A stretch of DNA of 64,000 nt, from contig NZ_CP107811.1 in the NCBI RefSeq assembly GCF_036346105.1, positions 2,238,501 through 2,302,500 on the forward strand, read 5' to 3'. The translations under genes were made by a program, and so were the position numbers. Below, in pieces: positions 47,693-59,313 of this stretch. The DNA is from Streptomyces sp. NBC_00539 (GTDB lineage: Bacteria > Actinomycetota > Actinomycetes > Streptomycetales > Streptomycetaceae). The stretch's first letter is position 1; each line of letters begins with the position of its first letter. The notes beneath the pieces were generated by a model that was not told the DNA's origin, made no database searches, and worked only from the letters and a program-made list of their open reading frames with translations.

Positions 47693-47989
47693 TTAGTCCT
47701 CCCCCAGGATCTGCGGCACCTTGAAACGCTGCTGCTCCTGGGCGGGAGCGCCGGAAAGCGCCTGCTCGGGGGTGAGCGACGGACGGACCTCGTCCGCGCG
47801 CATGACGTTGGTCAGCGGCAGCGGGTGGGAGGTCGGCGGGACGTCTTGGTCGGCGACCTCGGATACGCGGGCGACCGCGCCGATGATGTCGTCGAGCTGT
47901 CCGGCGAAGTGGTCGAGCTCTTCGCTCTTCAGTTCCAGACGTGCCAGCCGAGCGAGGTGGGCGACCTCCTCGCGCGTGATGCCAGGCAT
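47693..47989 (-). CDS. gatC: Asp-tRNA(Asn)/Glu-tRNA(Gln) amidotransferase subunit C
   Basis: 98-residue clamp subunit that wraps around GatA and stabilises the complex. [20 protein letters not shown] at the N-terminus and the C-terminal [20 protein letters not shown] are the family signature. ATG at 47989 has AGAGGA seven bases upstream. First gene of gatC-gatA-small gene-gatB. Confidence 0.96.
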   Translation of the reverse strand: MPGITREEVAHLARLARLELKSEELDHFAGQLDDIIGAVARVSEVADQDVPPTSHPLPLTNVMRADEVRPSLTPEQALSGAPAQEQQRFKVPQILGED

Positions 47990-48303
47990 GCAGCGATCCT
48001 CTGGGGGTGGTGAGTGTGTAGGTTTCGCTGCCAATCCTATGGGGCGGGGGGCCGCAGCCACTAAACGGTTTGCCGCGTCGGCCGCCGGGAACGCCGACGG
48101 GAGCGCCGCGCGGGCCGCTGCGCGGTGCCTCGCCCGGCGCCGCCCGGACCCGCGCCTCGATCGCCGACGGGGCCGGAAGGGTCCGGCGGCGCGCCCGGGG
48201 CCTCGCCCGATCGGCGCCGGATCGGCGCCGGACCCCTCGCCCGGGGCGGGCGCGGGGCCCGTCCGTCCGGGCTCGGGGACGTGGGCCGGCGCCCGGGCGT
48301 GGG
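47990..48303 (-). promoter_or_regulatory. gatC promoter region and rmdB 3' flank
   Basis: No gene here. TAGGAT (48039-48034, minus strand) fits a -10 element for gatC with a leader of about 38 bases; the -35 is unclear. The remainder is extremely GC-rich and holds a tandem 11-bp repeat ATCGGCGCCGG (48210-48231). I see no clean terminator for rmdB. Confidence 0.4.
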
Positions 48304-50502
48304 CTAGGAGGCGGCCTGGGATTCCTTGGCGGCCGCGGCGGCGAGTTCGGCCGTGATGTCCGCCGGGCGGCGCCAGCCGCGTTCGCCGCGGGCCAGGAGC
48401 CAGGCCGTGGCCTCCTGGGGAGGCATCGCGGCGGCGACCAGCCAGCCCTGGACGGCGTCGCAGCCCAGGTCGCGCAGGCGCTCCCAGGTCTCGTCGTCCT
48501 CGACGCCCTCCGCGACGACCAGCAGGCCCAGCGAATGCGCGAGGTCCACCGTGCACCGCACGATCTCGGCGTCCTGGGCGTCCACGGCCAGCCGCGCCAC
48601 GAACGAGCGGTCGATCTTGAGCTCGCTGACCGGCAGCCGCCGCAGGTGCACCAGCGAGGAGTAGCCGGTGCCGAAGTCGTCCAGGGACATCTTCACCCCG
48701 TGGCCGGTCAGCCCGGCCATGGTGTCCGCCGCCCGCTGGGGGTCCTCCAGCAGGACGTGTTCCGTTATCTCCAGCTGGAGGCCGCTCGCCGGGACACCGT
48801 GCCGGGCGAGTCTGGCGGCCACCGCCCCCGCGAAGCCGGGGGTGTGGACGTCGCGCGGTGAGACGTTCACGGCGACCGGCACCTCGAGGCCCTGGGCGCG
48901 CCAGCGGGCCACCTGGGCCAGCGCCGTCTCCAGGACGTACTCCGTCAGGTGCGGCATGAGGCCGGAGGTCTCCGCGATGGCGATGAACTCGTCCGGGGAG
49001 ACCCGCCCGCGTTCCGGGTGGACCCAGCGCACGAGCGCTTCGAGGCCGGCCACCTTCCCGTCGAAGCGGACCTTCGGCTGGTAGTGGAGTTCGACCTCGC
49101 CCGCGTCGAGCGCCCGCCGGAGGTCGCCCAGGAGGCCGAGCCGGTCGGGCGTGTTGCTGTCGCGCTTGGACTCGTACACCTCCACGCCGGTGCGGTCCCG
49201 CTTGGCCTGGTACATGGCGACGTCGGCCCGCCGCAGCAGGCCCTCCGCGTCCAGGGCGTGGTCGGGGAAGACGGCGAGGCCGGCGCTGGCCTCCAGGACG
49301 AGGGTGAGACCGTCCAGGTCGAGCGGGGAGCTGAGCTCGGAGACCAGGTGGCGGGCGACCCGCTGGGCACTGGTGGTGGAGTCGGCGAGGGGCAGCAGGA
49401 CGGCGAACTCGTCGCCGCCCAGGCGCGCCGCCTCGGCGTCCGGCGGGAGCGCCTGGCGCAGCCGTTCGGCGATCTGGAGGAGCAGCCGGTCCCCGGCGAG
49501 GTGGCCGAGGGTGTCGTTGACGGCGCGGAAGCGGTCGAGGTCGATGAGGACCAGGGCGGAGCGGGTGCCCAAACGTTCAGCCTCGTCCAGTGCCGACCAG
49601 GTGCGCTCCAGCAGCCACTGCCGGTTCGGCAGGCCGGTCAGCGGGTCGCGCAGCTGTTCCTCGGCGCGGGCGCGGGCGATCCAGAGGGTGGAGTCCAGTG
49701 CGATGAGCGGTACGGCGAACAGCGGCAGCAGTACCGGCTGGTTGGAGGCGACGACGCAGATCAGCGGGGCGATGCCGAGCAGCGCGGCGGCGACCAGCGC
49801 CTGCCTGAGCAGGGCGGTGCGGGCGACGGTGGGCAGTCCGGCGCCGCGCGGGGCGAGCGCGAACCACAGCACGATCCGGGTCACCAGCAGGTAGGCCAGG
49901 GCTGCCAGGACCACTGCGGGGATCGCCGCCAGGTCCCAGGTGCCGGGCAGCCAGGGGGTCTCCACGGTCGGCGTCTCGCCGAAGGCGGCCAGGGCGAGGG
50001 CGCCCGCGCCGATGCCGAGGATGTCGGCGGAGCCGTGCAGCAGGCCCTGCCGCCAGCGGTGGCGGCGGGCGGCGCCCACGAGCGAGACCACCGCCAGCGA
50101 GACCAGTCCGGCGGGGACCCATCCGTACAGGAGGAGGACGCCGAGGGTGAGCGCGGCTCCCGAGCCGGTACCGCCCCACCAGCGGTCGCGGCCGAGCGCC
50201 ACGAGGTGGCCGACGATGACGCCGGTGAGCAGGGCGAGGGCCCAGCCCACCGGGCCCCCGGGGAACAGGGCGTGACGGTCGGTCAGCGAGGTGACGACGC
50301 CCGACGCCAGTACGACGACGGCCAGGCCGACGACGGCGAAGGGCAGCACGGTACGCCCTTGTCCGTCGCCCGCGCCCGCCCCGGTGTCGAGCGTGCGGGT
50401 CTGCGGTGTCCTGGTACGCAGGAGACCGAGCCGGCCCGTCCGCACGGGCGGGGGTTCCCCGCCGGATTCGGGTGACGGGTCGGCGCTTTCGGTGGGTTTC
50501 AT
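48304..50502 (-). CDS. rmdB: Membrane GGDEF-EAL c-di-GMP phosphodiesterase RmdB
   Basis: 732-residue protein with six or seven N-terminal membrane helices (about 50-290), a GGDEF domain with intact GGDEF at 362-366, and an EAL domain with EAL at 488-490 (GLEALVRW), [10 protein letters not shown] and VAEGVEDDE all kept. The S. coelicolor gene at this position, SCO5495, is RmdB, a c-di-GMP phosphodiesterase that affects development; I assign the symbol by synteny and domain layout. ATG at 50502 (MKPTESADP) has AGAGGG six bases before it; a 61-codon upstream extension is Arg-rich non-coding DNA. Confidence 0.9.
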   Translation of the reverse strand: MKPTESADPSPESGGEPPPVRTGRLGLLRTRTPQTRTLDTGAGAGDGQGRTVLPFAVVGLAVVVLASGVVTSLTDRHALFPGGPVGWALALLTGVIVGHLVALGRDRWWGGTGSGAALTLGVLLLYGWVPAGLVSLAVVSLVGAARRHRWRQGLLHGSADILGIGAGALALAAFGETPTVETPWLPGTWDLAAIPAVVLAALAYLLVTRIVLWFALAPRGAGLPTVARTALLRQALVAAALLGIAPLICVVASNQPVLLPLFAVPLIALDSTLWIARARAEEQLRDPLTGLPNRQWLLERTWSALDEAERLGTRSALVLIDLDRFRAVNDTLGHLAGDRLLLQIAERLRQALPPDAEAARLGGDEFAVLLPLADSTTSAQRVARHLVSELSSPLDLDGLTLVLEASAGLAVFPDHALDAEGLLRRADVAMYQAKRDRTGVEVYESKRDSNTPDRLGLLGDLRRALDAGEVELHYQPKVRFDGKVAGLEALVRWVHPERGRVSPDEFIAIAETSGLMPHLTEYVLETALAQVARWRAQGLEVPVAVNVSPRDVHTPGFAGAVAARLARHGVPASGLQLEITEHVLLEDPQRAADTMAGLTGHGVKMSLDDFGTGYSSLVHLRRLPVSELKIDRSFVARLAVDAQDAEIVRCTVDLAHSLGLLVVAEGVEDDETWERLRDLGCDAVQGWLVAAAMPPQEATAWLLARGERGWRRPADITAELAAAAAKESQAAS

Positions 50503-50891
50503 GCCCGTCCCTCTCACAGCCGGCAATGCCGATGTCACGCGATGGCCCCTGTGTCGTGCCACCACGGCTGACAGCACATCAGGCAGCCGTGGACGACGGG
50601 GCGCACCCCTCAACAGTAGGACGCGAGAGGGGCCCAGGGGCAGCGGTCGGCGGTGGTTGCCCGAATGCGACCCAGCCATCCTCATCAGTACCGTATCCGC
50701 CGAACAGGTGAGTTTGGACCAGGGCGACCCGGGCCACCCATCCGATGATCCGACAGCTCACGGGGGCGCCACCAGCCTTGTACCGGCCTTTTACCACTGG
50801 GAGCCGCGCCGGGCGTGCGCCCGCCCGTACGGCCGCACGCCACGCATCGGTTCGCCCTCGCCGCCACCGCGCGAGGACGTTCATCCGGTGC
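50503..50891 (-). promoter_or_regulatory. rmdB upstream region and ligA 3' flank
   Basis: No gene seen. GGCGTGCG (50812-50819) and CGCACGCC (50834-50841) form an 8-bp hairpin about 50 bases past the ligA stop, a modest terminator candidate. The rest must hold the rmdB promoter, but no convincing -35/-10 pair stands out. Confidence 0.4.
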
Positions 50892-53132
<2,241 letters not shown>

Positions 53133-54128
53133 TCACTCAGGGTTGTCGGCGAGCGACCTCGCCGCTCTGACGCAGTGCGCCTGTGCCGCGCGGGCGTAGG
53201 CGGGCGAGGCGCCCGCCAGACCGCACGACGGGGTGACCACGACGGACTCGGCCAGAGTCCCCGGGGCCAGCCCCAGCCTGCGCCAAAGCTTCCTGACACC
53301 CATGACGCTACCGCCCGGGTCTGACAACGGGGCATCCGTGCCCGGCACCACTCCGGCGAAGAGTTTCAGGCCGTCTTCGACCGCTTCCCCGATGGCGTCG
53401 TCCTCGCGCTCGGTGAGCAAGGAGAAATCGAACGACACCCCCGCGGCACCGGCTCGCCGCAGGAGGCCGAAGGGCACTTCGGGGGCGCAGGAGTGGACGA
53501 TCACCTCGCCGCCCCCGACGGAGTCCGTGACGGCGAACAGCTCGCGGAGGGTGCCCTCGACCACCTGCCGGTCGACCGCCCGGTAGGTGCGGTAGCCGCT
53601 CGCGGAGCGGACCCGGCCGAGCAGGACGGCCGTCAGCGAGGGCTCGTCGAACTGGAGCACGATCTGGGCGCCGGGGACCCGCCGCCGGACGTCGGCCAGG
53701 TGCTCGCGCAGCCCCTCGGCGAGGGATCCGGCCAGGTCGCGGCAGGCGCCCGCGTCCTGGAGCACGGCCTCGCCGCCGTGCAGCTCCAGGGCGGCGGCCA
53801 GGGTCCACGGGCCGACGGCCTGGACCTTGAGCTTGCCCCGGTACCCCTGGGTGAACTCCTCCAGGGCGTCCAGGTCCTCCCCGAGCCAGGACCGCGCGCG
53901 CCTGGTGTCGCGGCCGGGCCGGTCGCTGATGCGCCAGCCGCTGGGTTCGACGTGGGCGTACATCTCCACGAGCAGCCCCAGGCTCCGGCCGATCATGTCG
54001 GCGCCCGGCCCGCGGGCGGGCAGCTCGGGGAGGTACGGGAACTCCTCGAAGGAGCCGGTGGCGGTCTTGGCGGCTTCGCGGGCGTCGCCGCCGGGCAGCG
54101 AACCGACGCCGGTGGCGTTCGCGGTCAT
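53133..54128 (-). CDS. Cobalamin-independent methionine synthase-like protein
   Basis: 331-residue protein equal to the C-terminal barrel of MetE only. Zinc ligands are kept: His and Cys in VIVHSCAPEVPFG and Cys in VVTPSCGLAGASPAYA. VGSLPG near the N-terminus and QFDEPSLTAVLLG are further family marks. The N-terminal folate-binding half of MetE is missing, so it may use another methyl donor, as shown for archaeal core-MetE proteins. ATG at 54128 overlaps the stop of the SDR gene (ATGA). It forms a run SDR-this gene-ligA. Name it with care: methionine synthase activity is inferred. Confidence 0.85.
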   Translation of the reverse strand: MTANATGVGSLPGGDAREAAKTATGSFEEFPYLPELPARGPGADMIGRSLGLLVEMYAHVEPSGWRISDRPGRDTRRARSWLGEDLDALEEFTQGYRGKLKVQAVGPWTLAAALELHGGEAVLQDAGACRDLAGSLAEGLREHLADVRRRVPGAQIVLQFDEPSLTAVLLGRVRSASGYRTYRAVDRQVVEGTLRELFAVTDSVGGGEVIVHSCAPEVPFGLLRRAGAAGVSFDFSLLTEREDDAIGEAVEDGLKLFAGVVPGTDAPLSDPGGSVMGVRKLWRRLGLAPGTLAESVVVTPSCGLAGASPAYARAAQAHCVRAARSLADNPE

Positions 54129-54814
54129 CGGCCGGGCCTCACGGACAGGTCGTTGACCTCGGCGTCGCGGGGCAGGTCGACGGCCATGACGATGGTGGTG
54201 GCCACCGATTCGGGGTCGATCCAGTCGGCGGGGTCGTACTCCTTGCCCTCCTGCGAGTGCACCTTGGCCTGCATGGGGCTGGCGGTGCGGCCCGGGTAGA
54301 CCGAGGTGACGCGGACGCCGTGGGGCTTCTCCTCGGCGCGCAGGGAGTCGGCGAGCGCCTTGAGGCCGTGCTTGGAGGCGGCGTACGCGCTCCAGTCGGC
54401 GTGGGCGGTCAGGCCGGCGCCGGAGTTCACGAAGACGACGGTGGCGCGTGAGGCGCGCAGGGTGGGCAGCAGCAGCCGGGTGACCTCGGCGGGGGCGATG
54501 AGGTTGACGTTGAGCTGCTGGTGCCAGGTCTTGGGGCGCAGCTCCCCGACGGGGCCGAGGTCGACGATGCCGGCGATGTGCAGCAGGGAGTCGATCCGCT
54601 CGGGGACGGCCTGCTTGGAGAACGCCCAGGAGAGCCGGTCGGGGTCGGCGAGGTCGCCGACGAGCGCGCGGGAGCCGGGGTAGCGGTCGGTGAGCTGCCT
54701 GGCGCGGCCGGCGTCGCGGGCCAGCAGGACGAGGTCGTCGCCGCGCGCGTGCAGGCGGGCGGCGACGGCGGCGCCGATGCCGGATCCGGCACCGGTGATC
54801 AGGTGAGTAGCCAT
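54125..54814 (-). CDS. Short-chain dehydrogenase/reductase
   Basis: NAD(P)-dependent SDR of 229 residues. Cofactor motif TGAGSGIGAAVAARL (7-21), LLHIAGI, the catalytic Ser in VVFVNSGAGL and YAASKHGLKAL (Y-x3-K), then VYPGRTASPMQ. ATG at 54814 (MATHLITGAG). The gene is translationally coupled to the MetE-like gene by a four-base overlap, so a shared pathway is possible. Substrate unknown. Confidence 0.9.
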   Translation of the reverse strand: MATHLITGAGSGIGAAVAARLHARGDDLVLLARDAGRARQLTDRYPGSRALVGDLADPDRLSWAFSKQAVPERIDSLLHIAGIVDLGPVGELRPKTWHQQLNVNLIAPAEVTRLLLPTLRASRATVVFVNSGAGLTAHADWSAYAASKHGLKALADSLRAEEKPHGVRVTSVYPGRTASPMQAKVHSQEGKEYDPADWIDPESVATTIVMAVDLPRDAEVNDLSVRPGR

Positions 54815-54858
54815 ACGGCCATGCTCGCACCCCGGGGCGGGCCGTCGTCCGTGCCGGG

Positions 54859-54940
54859 GTGCGGTGGGCGCGCGGTGCGGTGGGCGCGCGGTGCGTGGGG
54901 GCACGGTGCGGTGGGCGCGCGCGGTGCGGTGGGCGCCGCC
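54859..54940. repeat. Imperfect 16-bp tandem repeats
   Basis: About four to five copies of GTGCGGTGGGCGCGCG, some with small insertions, lie between the SDR start and the DUF1330 stop. Confidence 0.7.
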
Positions 54941-54943
54941 CGG

Positions 54944-55288
54944 TCAGAGGCCGGCGGCCTCGCGCAGGCCGGCGGCGGTCTTGTGGGCGTCGTAGCCCGG
55001 CGGGACTCCGTCGACCAGGATGATCTCGCCGGGGATGTGACGGGCGCGGAGCGGGACGAGGGCCTGGTAGGCGGGGGACGCGTACCAGGCGCGGGCCCGC
55101 TCGATGTCCGGGAAGCCGATCACGACGAGCGTGCCGGGGAAGGTGCCTTCCATGACCTCCACCTCGGCCCCGTGGACGAGGAAGCGGCCTTCGAAGGGGT
55201 CCATGGTGGCCTGGACCTCCTCGATGTAGCGCAGGATCTCCTCGTTCATGGTCTCGGGACGCTGGAGGCCGATGGCGTACGCGGTCAT
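54944..55288 (-). CDS. DUF1330 family protein
   Basis: 114-residue dimeric alpha-beta barrel protein. MDPFEGRFLVHGAEVEVMEG, TLVVIGFPDIERARAWYASP and YQALVPLRARHIPGEIILVDG match the DUF1330 signature. ATG at 55288. It lies 88 bases downstream of the GlxA-type regulator on the same strand and may be in its operon. Relatives are uncharacterised; a small-molecule role is a guess. Confidence 0.88.
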   Translation of the reverse strand: MTAYAIGLQRPETMNEEILRYIEEVQATMDPFEGRFLVHGAEVEVMEGTFPGTLVVIGFPDIERARAWYASPAYQALVPLRARHIPGEIILVDGVPPGYDAHKTAAGLREAAGL

Positions 55289-55376
55289 GACTGTCTCCCC
55301 TCTCGGCTTTCCGGGTGGTCCGGGCCGTTGCCCCGATCCTGTCGCGCCGTGGCGTCGATGGCGATTACCTCGCGGG

Positions 55377-56348
55377 TCATGCCTCCACGAGGGCCGGGCG
55401 GAAGGTGCGCCGGTAGGCGATCGGGGAGATGCCCAGGGCGGCCCGCATGTGCTGGCGCAGGGAGTTCGCGGAGCCGAAGCCGGAGCGGTGGGCGACGAGG
55501 TCGACGGGCAGGTCGCTGGACTCCAGCAACTGCCTTGCCAGATCGAGGCGTTGTCCGGTGAGCCACTGGACGGGGGTCATGCCCACCTCGTCGCGGAAGC
55601 GCCGGGTGAAGGTGCGCAGGCTCATCCTCGCGTGCGCGGCCAGCTCGGCCAGGGTGAGCGGCTGGGCGAGCCGCTCCAGGGCCCAGGCCCGGGTGGCGGT
55701 GGTGGTGGCGACGGTGGGTTCGGGGACCGGCCGGTCGATGTACTGGGCCTGGCCGCCGTCGCGCCACGGCGGCACGACGCACAGCCGGGCGGCGCGGTTG
55801 GCGACGGCGGTGCCGTGGTCGGCGCGGACCAGGTACAGGCAGAGGTCGATGCCGGCGGCGACGCCGGCGGAGGTGAGGAGGTCGCCGTCGTCGACGAAGA
55901 GCACGTCCTCGTCGAGCTTGACGCGCGGGAAGGCCCGCTGGAACTCCGGTGCGTGCACCCAGTGGGTGGTGGCGGGCCGGCCGTCGAGGAGCCCGGCGGC
56001 GGCGAGCACCTCGGAGCCGGTGCAGATGGACACGATGCGGGTGCCGGGGCGGATGGCCGCGAGGGCGTCGGCGAGGGACTGCGGCAACGGTTCGCCGCGC
56101 AGCAGCCCGGGCATGGCGTGGGTCGGCGGGACGATCACGGTGTCGGCCGCGGCGAGGGCTTCGGGGCCCGCGGCGACACCGACGGTGAAGCCCGCGTCAC
56201 TGGCGACCGGGAGTCCGTCCGCGGTGCAGACGGTGACCTCGTAGAGGGCGCTGCCGTCCTCGGCGCGGGCGTTGCCGAAGACGCGCGAGGGCATGCCGAG
56301 CTCGAAGGGGGCGACGCCGTCGAGGGCGAGTACGGCTACACGGTGCAT
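55377..56348 (-). CDS. GlxA-type regulator (DJ-1/PfpI plus AraC domains)
   Basis: 323-residue transcription factor. The N-terminal DJ-1/PfpI-like domain (about 1-170) has the nucleophile-elbow cysteine in IVSICTGSEVLAAAGLLDG and ATTHWVHAPEF. The C-terminal AraC double helix-turn-helix (about 220-315) includes AHARMSLRTFTRRFRDEVGM and VAHRSGFGSANSLRQHM. ATG at 56348. It is divergent from the MDR reductase at 56463, and the gap holds a perfect 20-bp inverted repeat. It likely controls that gene and the DUF1330 gene behind it. Confidence 0.92.
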   Translation of the reverse strand: MHRVAVLALDGVAPFELGMPSRVFGNARAEDGSALYEVTVCTADGLPVASDAGFTVGVAAGPEALAAADTVIVPPTHAMPGLLRGEPLPQSLADALAAIRPGTRIVSICTGSEVLAAAGLLDGRPATTHWVHAPEFQRAFPRVKLDEDVLFVDDGDLLTSAGVAAGIDLCLYLVRADHGTAVANRAARLCVVPPWRDGGQAQYIDRPVPEPTVATTTATRAWALERLAQPLTLAELAAHARMSLRTFTRRFRDEVGMTPVQWLTGQRLDLARQLLESSDLPVDLVAHRSGFGSANSLRQHMRAALGISPIAYRRTFRPALVEA

Positions 56349-56365
56349 GGCCAGATTCTGTCACA

Positions 56366-56385
56366 TGGTGGCCGTCCGGCCACCA
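56366..56385. promoter_or_regulatory. Perfect inverted repeat between GlxA and reductase genes
   Basis: TGGTGGCCG-TC-CGGCCACCA, two perfect 9-base arms with a 2-base spacer, lies 18 bases before the regulator start codon. An operator is the simplest reading. Confidence 0.5.
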
Positions 56386-56462
56386 CCATGAGCGTCTCCG
56401 GGCGGCCAAGCTGGTGCCATCGGCCGGTAAAACCGGCGCAGAACGCAACCAAGGAGACATAC

Positions 56463-57386
56463 ATGCGTGCCGTCGTCGTCAGCCGGTGGGGTGGACCCGA
56501 GGTTCTCACCGAGGTCGAGGCCGACCGGCCCGAGCCGGGTCCGAACGAGATCCTGGTACGGGTGCACGCGGCCGGCGTGAACCCGGTGGACTTCAAGACC
56601 CGGGCCAGTGGCGCCCTCATCGGCTGGGGCGAGGTCCCGATGGTCGGCTGGGACGTCTCGGGCACCGTCGAGGCCGTCGGCCCGGGCGTCACGCTCTACC
56701 GCGCGGGCGACGAGGTCTACGGCATGCCGAACTTCCCGCGCCAGGCGGGCGGCTACGCCGAGTACGTGGTCGCTCCGGCCCGGCACTTCGCGCGCAAGCC
56801 CGCCTCCCTGGACCACGTGCAGGCGGCGGCCCTGCCGCTGGCCGCGCTGACCGCCTGGCAGGCGCTGGTGGACACGGCCGGGGTCACCGAGGGCCAGCGG
56901 GTGCTGATCCACGCGGCGGCCGGCGGCGTCGGCCACCTGGCGGTGCAGATCGCCAAGGCCCGCGGCGCGTACGTGATCGGCACCGCGAGCGAGGGCAAGC
57001 ACGAGCTGCTGCGCGAGCTGGGCGCCGACGAGCTGATCGACTACCGCTCCACCGACTTCGAGGACGCCGTCCGCGACGTGGACGTCGTGCTCGACGCGGT
57101 CGGCGGGGACCACGGGCAGCGCTCGCTGAAGGTGCTCAAGCAGGGCGGGCACCTGATCACCCTGCCCGGCCCGGACGGCCTGCCGCAGGACCCGCAGGGC
57201 GTGCACTGCGCCTGGATGCTCGTGGAGCCCGACCTCCACGGCCTGCGGGAGATCGCCGCGCTGGCCGACGCGGGCGAGCTCCGCGTGGTCATCGACACGG
57301 TGCTGCCGCTGGAGCAGGCGGCGAAGGCCCACGAGATCGGCGAGCAGGGGCGGACCACCGGCAAGATCGTCCTGACGGTGGCCTGA
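56463..57386 (+). CDS. Zinc-free MDR oxidoreductase (quinone reductase type)
   Basis: NADPH-dependent reductase of 307 residues. MRAVVVSRWGGPEVL, VNPVDFKTRASG and VGWDVSGTVEAVG form the N-terminal domain; AAAGGVGHLAVQIAKARGA is the nucleotide loop, followed by LGADELIDYRSTDF. ATG at 56463 has AAGGAGA five bases upstream. Divergent from the GlxA-type regulator. It resembles the other two MDR genes of this window only as a family member. Likely detoxification of quinones or enones; substrate not known. Confidence 0.9.
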   Translation: MRAVVVSRWGGPEVLTEVEADRPEPGPNEILVRVHAAGVNPVDFKTRASGALIGWGEVPMVGWDVSGTVEAVGPGVTLYRAGDEVYGMPNFPRQAGGYAEYVVAPARHFARKPASLDHVQAAALPLAALTAWQALVDTAGVTEGQRVLIHAAAGGVGHLAVQIAKARGAYVIGTASEGKHELLRELGADELIDYRSTDFEDAVRDVDVVLDAVGGDHGQRSLKVLKQGGHLITLPGPDGLPQDPQGVHCAWMLVEPDLHGLREIAALADAGELRVVIDTVLPLEQAAKAHEIGEQGRTTGKIVLTVA

Positions 57387-57410
57387 GCCGGGCGGGCCGG
57401 ACCGCCCGGC
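57387..57410. terminator. Bidirectional terminator, reductase / mnmA
   Basis: A perfect 9-bp stem (57387-57395 with 57402-57410) lies exactly between the two convergent genes. Confidence 0.65.
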
Positions 57411-57415
57411 CCCGG

Positions 57416-58549
57416 TCAGACGTGGGCGGTGGCGCGGGTGGTGGTGGCGATGGTGGCGGAGCCGACCACGCGCGTGCCGTCGTAGAGCACGACGGCCTGC
57501 CCGGGCGCCACGCCGCGCACCGGCTCCGTGAAGGAGACGCGCAGCTCGCCGTCCACGACCTCGGCGAAGACCTCGCTCTCGCCGCCGTGGGCGCGCAGCT
57601 GGGCGGTGTACGTCCCCGGGGCGGCCGGGGTGGAGCCGCACCAGCGGGGGCGGATGGCGGTGAGGGCGCTCACGTCGAGGGCTTCGACGGGGCCCACGGT
57701 CACGGTGTTGTTCACCGGCGAGATGTCGAGGACGTAGCGCGGCTTGCCGTCGGGGGCCGGGTGCCCGATGCGCAGGCCCTTGCGCTGGCCGATGGTGAAG
57801 CCGAAGGCCCCGTCGTGGCTGCCGACCTTCTCGCCGGTCGCCCCGTCCACGATGTCGCCCTCGGCCTTGCCCAGGCGGCTCGCGAGGAAGCCCTGGGTGT
57901 CCCCGTCGGCGATGAAGCAGATGTCGTGGCTGTCGGGCTTCTTCGCGACGGCCAGGCCCCGGCGCTCGGCCTCGGCGCGGATCTCGTCCTTGGTGGTGAG
58001 GGTGTCGCCGAGCGGGAAGAGGGCGTGGGCGAGCTGCTTCTCGTCCAGGACGCCGAGGACGTACGACTGGTCCTTGGCCATGTCGGAGGCGCGGTGCAGC
58101 TCGCGGGAGCCGTCGGGGTTCTCCACGACGGTGGCGTAGTGGCCGGTGCACACGGCGTCGAAGCCGAGGGCGAGGGCCTTGTCGAGCAGGGCCGCGAACT
58201 TGATTTTCTCGTTGCAGCGCAGGCAGGGGTTGGGGGTGCGGCCGGCCTCGTACTCGGAGATGAAGTCCTCCACGACGTCCTCGCGGAAGCGTTCGGCGAG
58301 GTCCCAGACGTAGAAGGGGATGCCGATGACGTCGGCGGCGCGCCGGGCGTCGCGGGAGTCCTCGATGGTGCAGCAGCCGCGGGCACCGGTCCGGAAGGAC
58401 TGCGGGTTCGCGGAGAGGGCGAGGTGGACGCCGGTCACCTCGTGCCCGGCTTCGACCGCGCGGGCCGCGGCGACGGCGGAGTCCACACCGCCGGACATGG
58501 CGGCCAGGACGCGGAGGGGGCGGGGGGTGCGCGGCAGGTTCTCAGTCAT
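57416..58549 (-). CDS. mnmA: tRNA-specific 2-thiouridylase
   Basis: Makes 2-thiouridine at the wobble position of Lys, Glu and Gln tRNAs. 377 residues. The PP-loop SGGVDS is at 19-24. The catalytic cysteines are in [15 protein letters not shown] and [26 protein letters not shown] and the C-terminal barrel with RPRWCG follow. ATG at 58549 (MTENLPRTP). The likely sulfur donor, a cysteine desulfurase, is encoded 740 bases upstream on the same strand, separated by an amidase gene on the other strand. Assignment is certain. Confidence 0.96.
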   Translation of the reverse strand: MTENLPRTPRPLRVLAAMSGGVDSAVAAARAVEAGHEVTGVHLALSANPQSFRTGARGCCTIEDSRDARRAADVIGIPFYVWDLAERFREDVVEDFISEYEAGRTPNPCLRCNEKIKFAALLDKALALGFDAVCTGHYATVVENPDGSRELHRASDMAKDQSYVLGVLDEKQLAHALFPLGDTLTTKDEIRAEAERRGLAVAKKPDSHDICFIADGDTQGFLASRLGKAEGDIVDGATGEKVGSHDGAFGFTIGQRKGLRIGHPAPDGKPRYVLDISPVNNTVTVGPVEALDVSALTAIRPRWCGSTPAAPGTYTAQLRAHGGESEVFAEVVDGELRVSFTEPVRGVAPGQAVVLYDGTRVVGSATIATTTRATAHV

Positions 58550-58618
58550 AGCACCGTCCAGGGTACGGGGGAACCGCCCGGGGTCACAGCGCGTTGTGGG
58601 GAGCGGGGGGTGGATCAC

Positions 58619-59266
58619 ATGGGGAGCAGGGGCAGGACCCGCAGAGCCGTGCTGTTCGGGGGGCTCGGGATCTTCGCGGTGGCGGCGGTCGCCGGGCGGG
58701 AGGAGCTCGGGCGCGCGTGGTGGATGCTGCCGGGGGTGTCCCGGCCCCGCGAGGAGGGGGCGCTGGACCACGCGGGCGCGAGCTGGACGGCGGCCTCGCC
58801 GGCGAACTGGCGGATGGCGGACCGGCCCGAGGACTACCGGGTCGACCGGATCGTCATCCATGTCACCCAGGGCAGCTTCGACACCTCGGTGGACGCCTTC
58901 AAGAATCCTTGGCACAAGGCGTCGGCGCACTACATAGTCCGCCAGGACGGGCACGTGGAGCAGATGGTCCGCGAGCTGGACGTGGCCTTCCACTCCGGGA
59001 ACCGCTCGATGAACGAGCGCAGCGTCGGCATCGAGCACGAGGGGTTCGTCGACCGGCCGCAGGACTTCACGGACGCGATGTACGCGGCGTCGGCCCGGCT
59101 GGCTGCGGACGTCTGCCACCGGTACGGCATACCGGTCGACCGCAAGCACCTGCTGGGCCACTCCGAGGTCCCGGGCACCGACCACACCGATCCGGGCCCC
59201 CTGTGGGACTGGGACCGGTACCTGCGCATGGTCGGTGAGGCGCTGCGGGAGCGGATACCCGGCTGA
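58619..59266 (+). CDS. Peptidoglycan amidase (Amidase_2/PGRP), exported
   Basis: N-acetylmuramoyl-L-alanine amidase of 215 residues that cleaves the stem peptide from murein. The N-terminal [20 protein letters not shown] is a Tat-like signal. The zinc site is read from [11 protein letters not shown] (His), VAFHSGN and [16 protein letters not shown] (His and Asp). ATG at 58619 has a G-rich site eight bases upstream; GTG at 58610 is also possible. It is divergent from mnmA and convergent with the cysteine desulfurase. Family relatives act in wall turnover and sporulation. Confidence 0.88.
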   Translation: MGSRGRTRRAVLFGGLGIFAVAAVAGREELGRAWWMLPGVSRPREEGALDHAGASWTAASPANWRMADRPEDYRVDRIVIHVTQGSFDTSVDAFKNPWHKASAHYIVRQDGHVEQMVRELDVAFHSGNRSMNERSVGIEHEGFVDRPQDFTDAMYAASARLAADVCHRYGIPVDRKHLLGHSEVPGTDHTDPGPLWDWDRYLRMVGEALRERIPG

Positions 59267-59313
59267 GGCCGGCGGTGCGGGAGCAGGTACCTAGCTGAGG
59301 CCGGCGGTGCGGG
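59262..59313. repeat. 20-bp exact direct repeat
   Basis: GCTGAGGCCGGCGGTGCGGG occurs at 59262-59281 and 59294-59313. The first copy spans the amidase stop, the second the last codons of the desulfurase. Confidence 0.85.

Noticed and set aside
50503-50685. 61-codon N-terminal extension of RmdB
   Set aside because: Arg/Pro-rich non-coding composition and a much better start at 50502 with a ribosome site.
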